A stretch of 64,000 bases of DNA, taken from assembly GCA_963825575.1 (NCBI GenBank), contig CAWGUB010000010.1, positions 1 through 64,000 on the forward strand, read 5' to 3'. The notes under the pieces were generated by a model that was not told where the DNA came from, ran no database searches, and saw only the letters and a program-made list of their open reading frames with translations. The stretch is from JAFDBW01 sp963825575. GTDB lineage: Bacteria; Desulfobacterota; Desulfuromonadia; Desulfuromonadales; BM103. A program made the position numbers and the translations under genes. Positions 55,995-64,000 of the stretch are shown one piece after another; the first letter of the stretch is position 1, and each line of letters opens with the position of its first letter.

Positions 55995-56613
55995 AGAGGG
56001 CAACAGAGGGTTAATCTGTTGCCCTTCTTTCTTTGTACTCTGGGATTTAAAGACAAAATCAAAGTCAGAACCCGGGGGTTGCGCCCCCCGACTGCGCCTT
56101 ACTCTTTTGCTGGCCCAAAAGAGTAAGCAGAAAAGGGCCTGCACCTAGCGGTGGGCATATTCCTTTGCCAGTTTCCGGTGATTTCTTTCAGTGATAGTGT
56201 ATGGGTTCCGGCCCGTTACAGGGGTCCTCACGGTACTGCCGTTATGAGTGGATTTGTGAAAACAAGCTGGCTGCTTGATGTGCCACTGATGGGGTCGCGT
56301 AGAAGGTCTCATGAGCGTCATGAATTTGGAGACTTGTATCGGTTGTCATGTTTTTACGCTTTTCCCCTGTAACTTAAATAAGAAAGGTCAGGCCCTTTGA
56401 AACAGGGCCGGATCCCCATCACAGATGTTTCTTGAAGTCACGGAAATCCGGCAAAGGAGATGCCCTCCGCAAGGAGCAAAGGCGTTTTTGCTTACTTTTG
56501 TCGCCGCATGGGCAAAAGTAAGGCGTCTGGCGGGACGCGACCCGCCGGTCTTGCTTTTAAAGATTTAAATGTAAAGAAAGAGGGCAACTGATGAACCAAC
56601 GGTTGCCCTCTCC
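55995..56613. repeat. Multi-hairpin interspersed element, copy B
   Basis: Bounded by GGGCAACAGA/TCTGTTGCCC (55997-56023) and AGAGGGCAAC/GTTGCCCTCT (56579-56611). Inside are the GGGGGTTGCGCCCCC palindrome, the TTACTCTTTTG/CAAAAGAGTAA hairpin and, at the right end, GGCGGGACGCGACCCGCC, in copy A order. The centre differs from copy A but shares GGCCCGTTACAGGGG-like and CCGGCAAAGGAGATGCCCTC segments. No gene inside. Confidence 0.85.
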
Positions 56614-56704
56614 ATCATAAAGCCCACCTTTCTTTGTTTGACTTGCCCGGGTGGCTGTTGTAGAAATTCTGGGTATAGTCAAATAATGAATTCGGAGGCT
56701 TATC

Positions 56705-56875
56705 ATGGCCCTTTCCAAAGACCTGCTTGAAATTCTCGCCTGCCCGCAGTGCAAGGGTGAAATCGTACCGGACGAAAAACACGAAAAGCTGATTTGTCAG
56801 ACCTGCAAACTGGCTTACCCGGTGCGTGACGATATCCCGGTGATGCTGATCGACGAAGCCCAGCCGCTGGACTGA
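56705..56875 (+). CDS. Trm112-family zinc-ribbon protein
   Basis: The 56-residue protein starts MALSKDLLEILACPQCKGEIV. It has Cys13, Cys16, Cys31 and Cys34, and ends LAYPVRDDIPVMLIDEAQPLD. This is the bacterial Trm112/YcaR pattern; its relatives activate methyltransferases in other domains, but the bacterial role is not settled. It lies just after repeat B and just before the radical SAM gene. Confidence 0.92.
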   Translation: MALSKDLLEILACPQCKGEIVPDEKHEKLICQTCKLAYPVRDDIPVMLIDEAQPLD

Positions 56876-56939
56876 TGATCGTATCGTGATTCCAAAGTTG
56901 ATTTGTAATCCTCCTCTCGCTCGTCCTACAATGTGACTG

Positions 56940-58667
56940 ATGTCACGCCACCTGATCGAAAAATACCGCCAGAGAGCGGCCGAGGAGACCGGCGCATGCG
57001 CCAGACCCCGCGGCGGTCGGCTGACGGTGGCCCTGGTTTATCCGAACACTTACTACCAGGGGATGAGCAACCTCGGCCTGCAGACCGTCTACCGCATGCT
57101 CAACAGCCGCGAAGACACTCTCTGTGAGAGGTTCTTCCTGCCCGATCCTGAAGACCTCGACGAACACCGCCGAACCGGCTTCCCACTGGTGTCGATCGAA
57201 ACCCAAAGCCCCCTCGACGAGTTCGACCTGGTGGCTTTCTCAATCTCCTTTGAAAACGATTACCTGAACCTGCCGGCAATTTTCGAACTTGGCCACCTGC
57301 CTCTCTGGCGCGAAGAGCGCAATGAGCGGCATCCGTTGGTGCTGTGCGGCGGCGTCTGCGCCTTTTTGAACCCGGAGCCGCTGGCCGAGGTTATGGACCT
57401 GTTTGCGGTCGGCGAGGCGGAGGTGATCCTGCCTGGCCTGCTCGATACCATGCTCGACAAAGAGGAAGGTCGCCGCGATCAGTTGCTGGCCCGGTTAGCG
57501 CAGCTGCCGGGGATCTACCAGCCCTCCGGATATGACGTCAGCTATAGGGAGGACGGGCAGCTGCAGGCGATGAATCCGTTCGGCGATTGCCCGGCACAAG
57601 TGCAGCGCCAATGGCAGGCGCAGCTTGACGACAGCCAGAGCAGCACCTGCGTGGCGACACCGGATACGGAATTCGGCAGCATGCGCCTGGTTGAAGTCTC
57701 GCGCGGTTGTCCGCGGGCCTGCCGGTTCTGTGCGGCAGGGTTTATCTATCGACCGTTCCGGGAACATTCCGTTACCCACCTGCAACGTGAAGTGCTCGGC
57801 GCAGAGCAGCAGCCGGGCCGGGTCGGGCTGGTTGCCGCCGCGGTCTCCGATTACGGTGCCCTTGCGGAGGTCGGCCAGGCCGTGCTCGACAAGGGCGGCG
57901 AGGTTTCGGTCTCCAGTGTGCGAATCGATGCCATCACCCTGGAGCAGGTTCGGGTGTTGGCCGAGTCGGGGCACAAAACCCTGGCCCTGGCGCCGGAAGC
58001 CGGCAGTCAGCGGATGCGGGATGTGATCAACAAGGGGATCGACGAGGCGCAGATCCTTGCTGCGGTCAGGATGTTGGCGGAAGGTGGTATTCTGAACCTC
58101 AAACTTTACTTCATGATCGGCCTGCCGACCGAAACCGTGGATGACGTGCAGGAGATCATCGACCTGACTGTAAAAATTCGCCAGGTATGGGAGAAAATCG
58201 GTAAAGGACAGGGTCGGCTTGGCCGCCTGCAGCTTTCGATCAATCCGTTTGTGCCCAAGCCGTGGACGCCGCTGCAGTGGGCGCCGATGGAACGTCGCAG
58301 CTCACTGGAAAAGAAATACCGACTGCTGCAGAAACAGCTGCGGCCCATACCGAACGTCGACCTGAACTTCGAATCGCTGCGTCATGCCGAACTCCAGGGG
58401 TTCCTGGCCCGCGGTGACCGCCGGGTTGTCAAGATCCTGCCGTCTCTCGCTGCAGGCAAAAGCCTCAAAGCGGCGTGCAAACAGGCTGATCTCGACCCGA
58501 CCTTCTACCTGTACCGTGAGCGCGACGGCGATGAACTCTTCCCCTGGGAGATCATCGGCCAGGGTGTGCAACGAAGCCACCTATACGAGGAGTACCTGGA
58601 TTCTCAGCAGGCACGACCAGGCTATACATGTCATCCCGGCTGTCGACGCTGCGGGATGGTCTGTTGA
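56940..58667 (+). CDS. B12-binding-type radical SAM protein
   Basis: The 575-residue protein has an N-terminal B12-binding-like domain (LTVALVYPNTYYQGMSNLGLQTVYRMLNSRED). The radical SAM core has C-x3-C-x2-C (Cys257, Cys261, Cys264 in SRGCPRACRFCAAG), VSVSSVRIDAIT, ALAPEAGSQRMRDVINKGI and LYFMIGLPTETVDD. The tail has a Cys cluster (CHPGCRRCGMVC). The closest family by pattern is the uncharacterised TIGR03960-like group. The substrate is unknown. Confidence 0.85.
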   Translation: MSRHLIEKYRQRAAEETGACARPRGGRLTVALVYPNTYYQGMSNLGLQTVYRMLNSREDTLCERFFLPDPEDLDEHRRTGFPLVSIETQSPLDEFDLVAFSISFENDYLNLPAIFELGHLPLWREERNERHPLVLCGGVCAFLNPEPLAEVMDLFAVGEAEVILPGLLDTMLDKEEGRRDQLLARLAQLPGIYQPSGYDVSYREDGQLQAMNPFGDCPAQVQRQWQAQLDDSQSSTCVATPDTEFGSMRLVEVSRGCPRACRFCAAGFIYRPFREHSVTHLQREVLGAEQQPGRVGLVAAAVSDYGALAEVGQAVLDKGGEVSVSSVRIDAITLEQVRVLAESGHKTLALAPEAGSQRMRDVINKGIDEAQILAAVRMLAEGGILNLKLYFMIGLPTETVDDVQEIIDLTVKIRQVWEKIGKGQGRLGRLQLSINPFVPKPWTPLQWAPMERRSSLEKKYRLLQKQLRPIPNVDLNFESLRHAELQGFLARGDRRVVKILPSLAAGKSLKAACKQADLDPTFYLYRERDGDELFPWEIIGQGVQRSHLYEEYLDSQQARPGYTCHPGCRRCGMVC

Positions 58668-58741
58668 TTTGTCATTGAATTCGCCTTCGACTAAAGACAC
58701 CAGTCAGTCATGTCTTCCGCAGGAGAAGGTACTTATGCTTA

Positions 58742-58782
58742 ATGTAATGGGGACATGTACTTGTTCCGTGTCCCCATTACAT
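58742..58782. repeat. 14-bp inverted repeat resembling RAYT-associated palindromes
   Basis: ATGTAATGGGGACA (58742-58755) and TGTCCCCATTACAT (58769-58782) are perfect inverted copies with a 13-base loop. GTAATGGGGACA-type palindromes are often seen beside REP-associated Y1 transposases in related bacteria; no transposase is present here. Confidence 0.75.
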
Positions 58783-58790
58783 AACGTCCA

Positions 58791-59175
58791 GCGGGACGCG
58801 ACCCGCCGGTGTTGGTTTTCACTTTCCGAAATTTAGAGACAAAATCAAAGCAGAACCCGGGGGTCTCGCCCCCCGACGGCGCCTTACTCTTTTACTGGCC
58901 TAAAAGAGTAAGCAGAAAATGGCCCGCGCTGCGCTGGGCATAGACGTCCACATGATTTCTGTGGTTGCTAATGGTTTATGTGAACGGCAACCGGCCCGTT
59001 GCTGGGGGCCTCACGGTACTTCTTTCTTGACCCGGTGGCCAATAGATGCATCGTGCTCGATGAATCAGCGGATAACTTTTTAAGTTACAAACAAATACAG
59101 ATACATAAACCCGTTAGCCGACGCCGGAAATGAATGGATTAAAGTCGAGCAGCGGGACGCGACCCACCGGTGTTG
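58791..59175. repeat. Multi-hairpin interspersed element, copy D (degenerate)
   Basis: It starts with GCGGGACGCGACCCGC (58791-58806). Next come a left-end unit with GGGGGTCTCGCCCCC and the ACTCTTTTACTGGCCTAAAAGAGT hairpin. The end is a mutated right-end unit, GCGGGACGCGACCCACC (about 59150-59170). The middle shares GGCAACCGGCCCGTTGC-like sequence with other copies. No gene inside. Confidence 0.75.
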
Positions 59176-59348
59176 GTTATGGCTTTGATTTTATCGTCAA
59201 ATCTGTAACAGACGTAAGTCACATTATTCTAAATAGCCACCGGTGGCACATCCACTCTTGATCCGCTATACTGCATCTCTGTGCCTGTGAAGCCTGCTCA
59301 CCGACAATCAATCGATATCCATATCCAGATCTTCAAAGGAGAACACCC

Positions 59349-60122
59349 ATGCCTGATTCAAAACTGCTGCTGGAAAAAAACGCTGCCATCGCAACAATCA
59401 CCTTCAACAGTCCCAAGACCCTCAACGCCCTGACTGTCGAGACGTTTGCCGGGTTGGAAGCGTTGTTCGATGAGCTGGAAGCCGACGCTAAAATTCGCGT
59501 GATCATTCTCACCGGCGCCGGTGACAAGGCTTTTGTCGCCGGCGGCGATATCAGCCACCTGGCCAGTCTCGACGCCAATGGCGCACGGGAGTTCGCCCTG
59601 CTGGCACAGCGGGTCATAGATCGGATCGAGGCTTTCCCCAAGCCGGTTATCGCCGCGATCAACGGCTACTGCCTGGGTGGGGGCAATGAGCTTGCCATGG
59701 GCTGCGACCTGCGGATTGCCGCCGATTCGGCGAAGTTCGGCCAGCCAGAGGTCAAGCTCGGCATTATCCCTGGCTTCGCCGGTACCCAGCGCCTGTCCAG
59801 ATTGGTCGGCAAGGGTCGGGCCAAAGAGATGATCTTTACCGGCGAGATGATCGATGCCGCAGAAGCCTGCCGGATCGGTCTGGTCAACCGCGTGGTCGCA
59901 AAGGATTACTTGATGGAGGAGGCAAAAGCCCTGGCGATGAAGATGTGCGATAAGAGCGCCTCGGCGATCGCACTGTCCAAGGAGGCGATCGACAATGGTC
60001 TGGAGATGGACTTTGCCCGCGCCGCGCGCTATGAGGCCGACCTTTTCGCCCTCAGTTTCACGACCGCGGATTGCAAGGAGGGGGTCAGCGCCTTTCTGGA
60101 GAAGCGTCCGGCGAAATTCTGA
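59349..60122 (+). CDS. Enoyl-CoA hydratase/crotonase family protein
   Basis: The 257-residue protein has the crotonase fold. Features are VIILTGAGDKAFVAGGDISHLA for the oxyanion hole, KPVIAAINGYCLGGGNELAMGCDLRIAADSAKFGQPEVKLGIIPGFAGTQRLSRLVG with the catalytic Glu pair, and the C-terminal LFALSFTTADCKEGVSAFLEKRPAKF. It probably hydrates short-chain enoyl-CoA, as in butanoate or fatty-acid metabolism. AAAGGAG precedes the ATG. No partner genes are adjacent. Confidence 0.93.
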   Translation: MPDSKLLLEKNAAIATITFNSPKTLNALTVETFAGLEALFDELEADAKIRVIILTGAGDKAFVAGGDISHLASLDANGAREFALLAQRVIDRIEAFPKPVIAAINGYCLGGGNELAMGCDLRIAADSAKFGQPEVKLGIIPGFAGTQRLSRLVGKGRAKEMIFTGEMIDAAEACRIGLVNRVVAKDYLMEEAKALAMKMCDKSASAIALSKEAIDNGLEMDFARAARYEADLFALSFTTADCKEGVSAFLEKRPAKF

Positions 60123-60164
60123 GATAAATCTGCAGCAGAAGAAGGCTCTCTGCGCTGATGTCGC

Positions 60165-60501
60165 TGCGCCAGTGGTCAACATGCAGGCCCATTCGGCGCC
60201 GCTTGGCCTGGTCTTCTACACCGGCAAAGCCTTCCCGAAAGAATACAGGGGCGACCTCTTCATCGCTTTCCACGGTTCCTGGAACCGCAGTGTGCCGACC
60301 GGCTACAAGGTTGTCCGCCTGCAACTTGACGGCAGCCGCCCGAAGGGCCCGGTCGAGGATTTCGCCACGGGCTGGCTCAACGAACAGGAACAGTCAGCGT
60401 CGGGGCGCCCTGTTGGCCTGGCGGTCGGTCCGGACGGTGCGCTGTATGTCAGTGATGACAAGGCGGGCATGATTTACCGGATCAGCTACAAGGGTGTGTA
60501 A
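60165..60501 (+). pseudogene. C-terminal remnant of a PQQ-dependent sugar dehydrogenase-like protein
   Basis: The frame MQAHSAPLGLVFYTGKAFPKEYRGDLFIAFHGSWNRSVPTGYKVVRLQLDGSRPKGPVEDFATGWL...GRPVGLAVGPDGALYVSDDKAGMIYRISYKGV matches the last quarter of sorbosone/glucose dehydrogenase-type beta propellers. It has no start, signal peptide or N-terminal propeller blades. The sequence before it belongs to the end of the crotonase gene. It looks like what is left after a deletion fused it behind that gene. Confidence 0.85.
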
Positions 60502-60656
60502 TAAATATCCTCAACAAAAAAGAGCCGATCACTTGTGACCAGTTCCGCTTCATCAGTATGTGTCCTACTGTAAATCCCAAGGACTTCTGAGGGTGTGGAA
60601 TTAGCAAACATGAGAAATTCTTACAGGCTCTTCAATCCTAGATACTGCTCGGTCAC

Positions 60657-61133
60657 TCATCCCTCATTCAGAAGAGCATCCGGAATTTCGTACTTCTCTG
60701 TATCACCAACAGTGACGATAGTGAAGTCGTCACTGCGGGTAAACGTCAGTGTCTCGTGGGAATCTGCTGTCTCCGGTTTCCCTCTCAAAAAAAGGCTGCT
60801 CCGTTTGACGCCGGGAGATGGGTGGTTCTCAATTGTAGCCGTGCCGTCGAAGCCACGGCGAATGACGAAAGCCTCGCACATTTGCACCTTGGCGTCGTGG
60901 GTGAAAGGGGGAATACAAGAGCTTTGTGTAGAGGCGTGGAACGACGTGCCAGGCAAGATTACGTCTTTGTCATTTGGGGTCTGCTTAAGGGCTTTACCTT
61001 CAATGTGAATAGTCAGTGTGTAGTCACTCGTTTCATCTCGGAGCCGGCACTGCGCATCAGATAGACACGAAGCGTATAAACACCGTTGTTTGCCATTACT
61101 TTTACGCATACTGCTATCCTGGACGAAATTCAT
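60657..61133 (-). CDS. Protein of unknown function
   Basis: A 158-codon frame. The part after about residue 35 (YTLTIHIEGKALKQTPNDKDVILPGTSFHASTQSSCIPPFTHDAKVQMCEAFVIRRGFDGTATIENHPSPGVKR...) looks like a real soluble beta-rich domain. The first 35 residues look less natural, so the true start may be downstream. No family was recognised. It stands alone between the remnant and the universal stress gene. Confidence 0.5.
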   Translation of the reverse strand: MNFVQDSSMRKSNGKQRCLYASCLSDAQCRLRDETSDYTLTIHIEGKALKQTPNDKDVILPGTSFHASTQSSCIPPFTHDAKVQMCEAFVIRRGFDGTATIENHPSPGVKRSSLFLRGKPETADSHETLTFTRSDDFTIVTVGDTEKYEIPDALLNEG

Positions 61134-61291
61134 TTACCTAGGGGCCCCTAATAATTTCGTAATAATTATCCGCCGGAACATAATCTAAGTCCCCATAAAT
61201 GAACAGCATAAAACCAGACGACCACCAGCATTTTTACGGATCGCCTGTATCATTTTTCGCTGTACCCACAGTGGGTTCTCTCCAATTCAAA

Positions 61292-62122
61292 CTAGTGAGA
61301 CATGAGAACCGGTACCGTCATCGACTCCAGTATGGTGCGTGTCGCACCACCCAGAACCCATTCTCTAAGACGGGAATGTCCATAGCACCCCATCACAATC
61401 AGGTCGGCAGATAAGTCTGACGCACGTGAAAGCAGTTCATTGCCGACGTCAATCTCGATACCGTGCAAATCCTTAACCTCTGCTCGTATCCCAAGGCGTT
61501 CTAAATAACGAACCATGTTCTCGCTTTGGATAATCTCTTTCTTGCTGGTTTTGGAGTTGACCGCCATGACATAGACACTGTCTGCAGACCTGAGAAAGGG
61601 CGTTGCATTTGAAACGGCTCGCGTCGCCTCTTGGCTGGCATTCCAGGCAACGAGAATATGTTTCCCGATGGTGGGGAATTCACCGGCATTCGGTAAAATC
61701 AATACCGGTCGACCGGCGGTGAGGACTAAACGCTCCGGGAAATCCATATCGAGACCCGAGCCGTCCGCAGTATCACTCTGACCGATCACGACAAGGTCGG
61801 CATTCTGAGCGTGCAATGACATGGCATGAACCGGCTCACCGTACGCAGTATGCCATTCAATATTATCTAAACCAGCTGCGCAGGTTTGTTTGCGGAAGAC
61901 TTCTTCGGCACGCGACATTGACTCAACGGCGATTTTGTTCTGGGCTGCTTCGATCTCCTCCCCCATTTGAGCCATTATGTAGCCAGGTGGGATATAGGGA
62001 GAAAAAACGTAAAGCCCCACTAAATATGCATCGTACTTTTTGGCTAAGCTAATGGCGACTTCCAGGCGCTTTTCAGTGTGCTTCCCAGAGTCGATGTGCA
62101 CAAGAATGGTTTTGTAGCTCAT
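61292..62122 (-). CDS. Universal stress protein, tandem UspA domains
   Basis: The 276-residue protein has two Usp domains: MSYKTILVHIDSGKHTEKRLEVAISLAKKYDAYLVGLYV, and HILVAWNASQEATRAVSNATPFL ending in LIVMGCYGHSRLREWVLGGATRTILESMTVPVLMSH. The second keeps the ATP-binding G-x2-G-x9-G(S/T) pattern. Usp proteins aid survival under starvation, oxygen or energy stress. Confidence 0.92.
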   Translation of the reverse strand: MSYKTILVHIDSGKHTEKRLEVAISLAKKYDAYLVGLYVFSPYIPPGYIMAQMGEEIEAAQNKIAVESMSRAEEVFRKQTCAAGLDNIEWHTAYGEPVHAMSLHAQNADLVVIGQSDTADGSGLDMDFPERLVLTAGRPVLILPNAGEFPTIGKHILVAWNASQEATRAVSNATPFLRSADSVYVMAVNSKTSKKEIIQSENMVRYLERLGIRAEVKDLHGIEIDVGNELLSRASDLSADLIVMGCYGHSRLREWVLGGATRTILESMTVPVLMSH

Positions 62123-62224
62123 GGGGCCCCCTTCATTGGCTGACTGTCAAGGGTTCAGGTTTCACTATGCTACGAATGTTTAGCAAAGTTCCAGATTCGC
62201 AATCTTAATATTCAGGCCTATGAC

Positions 62225-62407
62225 TTATTTCAAACAGTCTTCGCGCCACAGGCACTGACCTTGATTACACACGTCAGCCTGACCGGTCTGGAAACAGCTT
62301 TCGTTGCCTTCCTCCCTTTGCATCGTGCGAATCAAGTCAACCTTCTTGAGACGACCCGGGTTCAGACCACGGCTTATAGCAATCTGCTTGATCTCATTCA
62401 TGTTCAT
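62225..62407 (-). CDS. Small SAP-domain-like protein
   Basis: The 60-residue protein MNMNEIKQIAISRGLNPGRLKKVDLIRTMQREEGNESCFQTGQADVCNQGQCLWREDCLK has the helix-loop-helix pattern of SAP/Rho-N motifs and a Cys-rich tail. GGAGG lies eight bases before the ATG at 62407. Similar small proteins are common in sulfate- and iron-reducing bacteria; their role is unknown. Confidence 0.75.
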   Translation of the reverse strand: MNMNEIKQIAISRGLNPGRLKKVDLIRTMQREEGNESCFQTGQADVCNQGQCLWREDCLK

Positions 62408-62678
62408 GGTTTTAACCTCCGTTCCCACGCGATAGATTCGCGCTGTCATGAGATTCAATCGATGGTGAATTTACGTAAATTCAGCACGACTGCCAAACGT
62501 TAATATTGTTTAACCGCTTGCTGTTAACGATATTACTTATATGCTTGTTGTCAAGGGGGAGAGGGGGATATGTGCGGTATAATCCAGAACACTTAACCAC
62601 ATGTTTTATAACAACAAAAAAATTACTTTTTTATCAGGAGCAGGTGTGATTTCAGCAGGATGACTCAAGAGAGGTGCC

Positions 62679-63515
62679 ATGATCATTCTGGCTCACGACG
62701 GTTCAATTTACGGTGATTGGGTCGCACGTTATGCCCTGCAGTTTGCTACCAGCGAAGCAGACCGCAAACTACTTCTCCTGCATGTTTTGGACGGCAATAT
62801 CAAGCCAGACATTGTTGAAACCAGGTTTGCCCGGTTAACGAAGGACTGCCAGGAGGCTGGAGTGGAATGTTCCCCTCATCTTCTCCCGCTTGGCAAAACG
62901 GTCCATCGCAGTTTGCATCAGGCGATTCCCCACGATCCTGAGGCACTGCTACTATGCGGTACTCGGCTAAAACCTAACAAAAGTTCGTTTCTGAGCGGAT
63001 CAGTGGCTGAGAAACTGTTGCGCACCCATCAATGCCCGGTTCTGGCCTTGCGGGTTGTACAGCCAGGTCTCCTTGGTAACCCACATGACCTACTCGTACC
63101 GCTCGCCGGGCATCTGAGCGGTTTTGCCCGGGTCTGGCCAGTGTTCCGCCGCTTGGCGTTAAATTTAAATACGGTTCACCTCTTCCGAGCATTAGCCATC
63201 AACCCACTATTGCAAACTCACCTGACACCAACCCGCAAGCAAGCACTAAAGAACATTGGTCGTACACACCTTGCGCAAATCTGTGCCGAACTAAAGGGAT
63301 GCATGCCGATTCAGCCCTTTCGCCTGGACCAGAGCATCTCGGTCACGACCGACTGGCCACATGCAATCCTGACTTTGTCCAGCCGACTCAAAGTCCAGAT
63401 GATGCTGCTCGGAGTGAGTGAACGTAGCCTTGCACACCGCATTTTCCACGGCGTTGGTATTGAGAAGGTTCTGCGCGAAACGCCATGCGATATTGGCATT
63501 TATCGGGGACCATGA
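62679..63515 (+). CDS. Universal stress protein family protein
   Basis: The 278-residue protein begins MIILAHDGSIYGDWVARYALQFATSEADRKLLLLHVLD. It has LLLCGTRLKPNKSSFLSGSVAEKLLRTHQCPVLALRV in the first Usp domain and a degenerate second Usp-like half ending VEKVLRETPCDIGIYRG. Its stop overlaps the ATPase start by four bases (ATGA), so it may act with the pump. Confidence 0.85.
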   Translation: MIILAHDGSIYGDWVARYALQFATSEADRKLLLLHVLDGNIKPDIVETRFARLTKDCQEAGVECSPHLLPLGKTVHRSLHQAIPHDPEALLLCGTRLKPNKSSFLSGSVAEKLLRTHQCPVLALRVVQPGLLGNPHDLLVPLAGHLSGFARVWPVFRRLALNLNTVHLFRALAINPLLQTHLTPTRKQALKNIGRTHLAQICAELKGCMPIQPFRLDQSISVTTDWPHAILTLSSRLKVQMMLLGVSERSLAHRIFHGVGIEKVLRETPCDIGIYRGP

Positions 63516-64000
63516 ACGTACATGGACAAATTCAGAATCTGTCTGTCGAGAGTGTCTATCGCGCCCTGGGGAGTGGCGCGGACGGTTTAGACCTTGCGGC
63601 GGCCGCTGATCGCCTGCGTGAAGTCGGCCGAAACAGCGTCGAGGTGAAAGATCCCTGGCGGCTACTCCGCAGCCTTATGCATCAATTCACTAATTTTTTC
63701 ACCCTCCTGTTGTTTGCCTCGGCGGGAATTTGTTTTGTCGCTGAGTACCTACAGGCCGGGCAGAGCATGTTGGTTCTCGGCTGGGCCCTGGCTGGCGTGG
63801 CGCTACTCAACGCGCTGTTCAGTTTTATCCAGGAGTATCGAGCCGAACGGGCGATGGAATCCTTGCGCCAGTTTCTGCCGCCGATGGTACAGGTCGTGCG
63901 CGGCGGACAGACGCTCTGTTTGCTGAGCGAGGAGTTGGTGCCGGGAGATCTCCTCCTACTCAAAGAAGGTGACCGGGTACCGGCTGACACCCGTCTGGTC
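63512..64000 (+). CDS. P-type cation-transporting ATPase (partial, C-terminus beyond window)
   Basis: The open frame starts at ATG 63512 and runs off the right edge (163 codons). It has the cation-ATPase N-terminal domain (SVESVYRALGSGADGLDLAAAADRLREVGRNSVEVKDPW), two membrane helices and the actuator-domain start (PPMVQVVRGGQTLCLLSEELVPGDLLLLKEGDRVPADTRLV). The ion cannot be assigned; Ca2+ or Mg2+ type P-ATPases are likely. Confidence 0.9.
   Translation, partial: MNVHGQIQNLSVESVYRALGSGADGLDLAAAADRLREVGRNSVEVKDPWRLLRSLMHQFTNFFTLLLFASAGICFVAEYLQAGQSMLVLGWALAGVALLNALFSFIQEYRAERAMESLRQFLPPMVQVVRGGQTLCLLSEELVPGDLLLLKEGDRVPADTRLV

Overview
The window is a stretch of bacterial chromosome, most likely from a Desulfuromonadales/Geobacter-type member of the Desulfobacterota. 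I infer this from gene order and protein character: trmD, a SPOUT methyltransferase, rplS, rnhB and yraN in a row; a DUF3343 protein; a small GSU3473-like protein; and a complete Gram-negative dcw cluster with a meso-DAP-type MurE. No rRNA or tRNA gene was recognised.

Layout. 1-8400: a partial MscS channel, lon and polA on opposite strands, a Phenol_MetA_deg-type outer-membrane protein, and a non-coding multi-hairpin repeat (copy A). 8484-18100: translation and RNA housekeeping genes (ffh, rpsP, khpA, rimM, trmD, SPOUT methyltransferase, rplS, rnhB, yraN, nadE, rsmI); nadE carries two single-base frameshifts. 18400-25860: an ion and membrane-stress accessory block containing a broken outer-membrane barrel, a TrkA-N K+ channel, a Na+/Ca2+ antiporter, htpX, a broken voltage-gated K+ channel and a DUF21 protein. 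25983-30323: acyP-ligA, repeat copy C and a CorC/CNNM protein. 30547-47800: the dcw cluster mraZ-rsmH-ftsL-ftsI-murE-murF-mraY-murD-ftsW-murG-murC-ddl-ftsQ-ftsA-ftsZ. It has a strong promoter with two MraZ boxes at its head and a terminator after ftsZ. murB is absent from its usual place between murC and ddl.

47920-54735 contains the main discovery: a compact chromosomal integron. An integron integrase (intI) on the + strand is divergent from five gene cassettes on the - strand. Each cassette ends in an attC site. Two cassettes carry toxin-antitoxin pairs (Phd/RelE-type and BrnT/BrnA) and three carry proteins of unknown function. The edges of most cassettes match the R'' box of their own attC, as expected for site-specific capture.

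54848-64000: an orphan TRAP-type solute-binding lipoprotein, repeat copies B and D around a Trm112-like protein and a B12-binding-type radical SAM protein, a crotonase, a truncated sugar-dehydrogenase remnant, two universal stress proteins, a small SAP-like protein, and the start of a P-type cation ATPase.

Across the window, four copies of a 400-600 bp non-coding element made of nested hairpins form a dispersed repeat family. Three genes are interrupted by small frameshifts or a stop. They could be real decay or sequence errors, and I keep both possibilities open.
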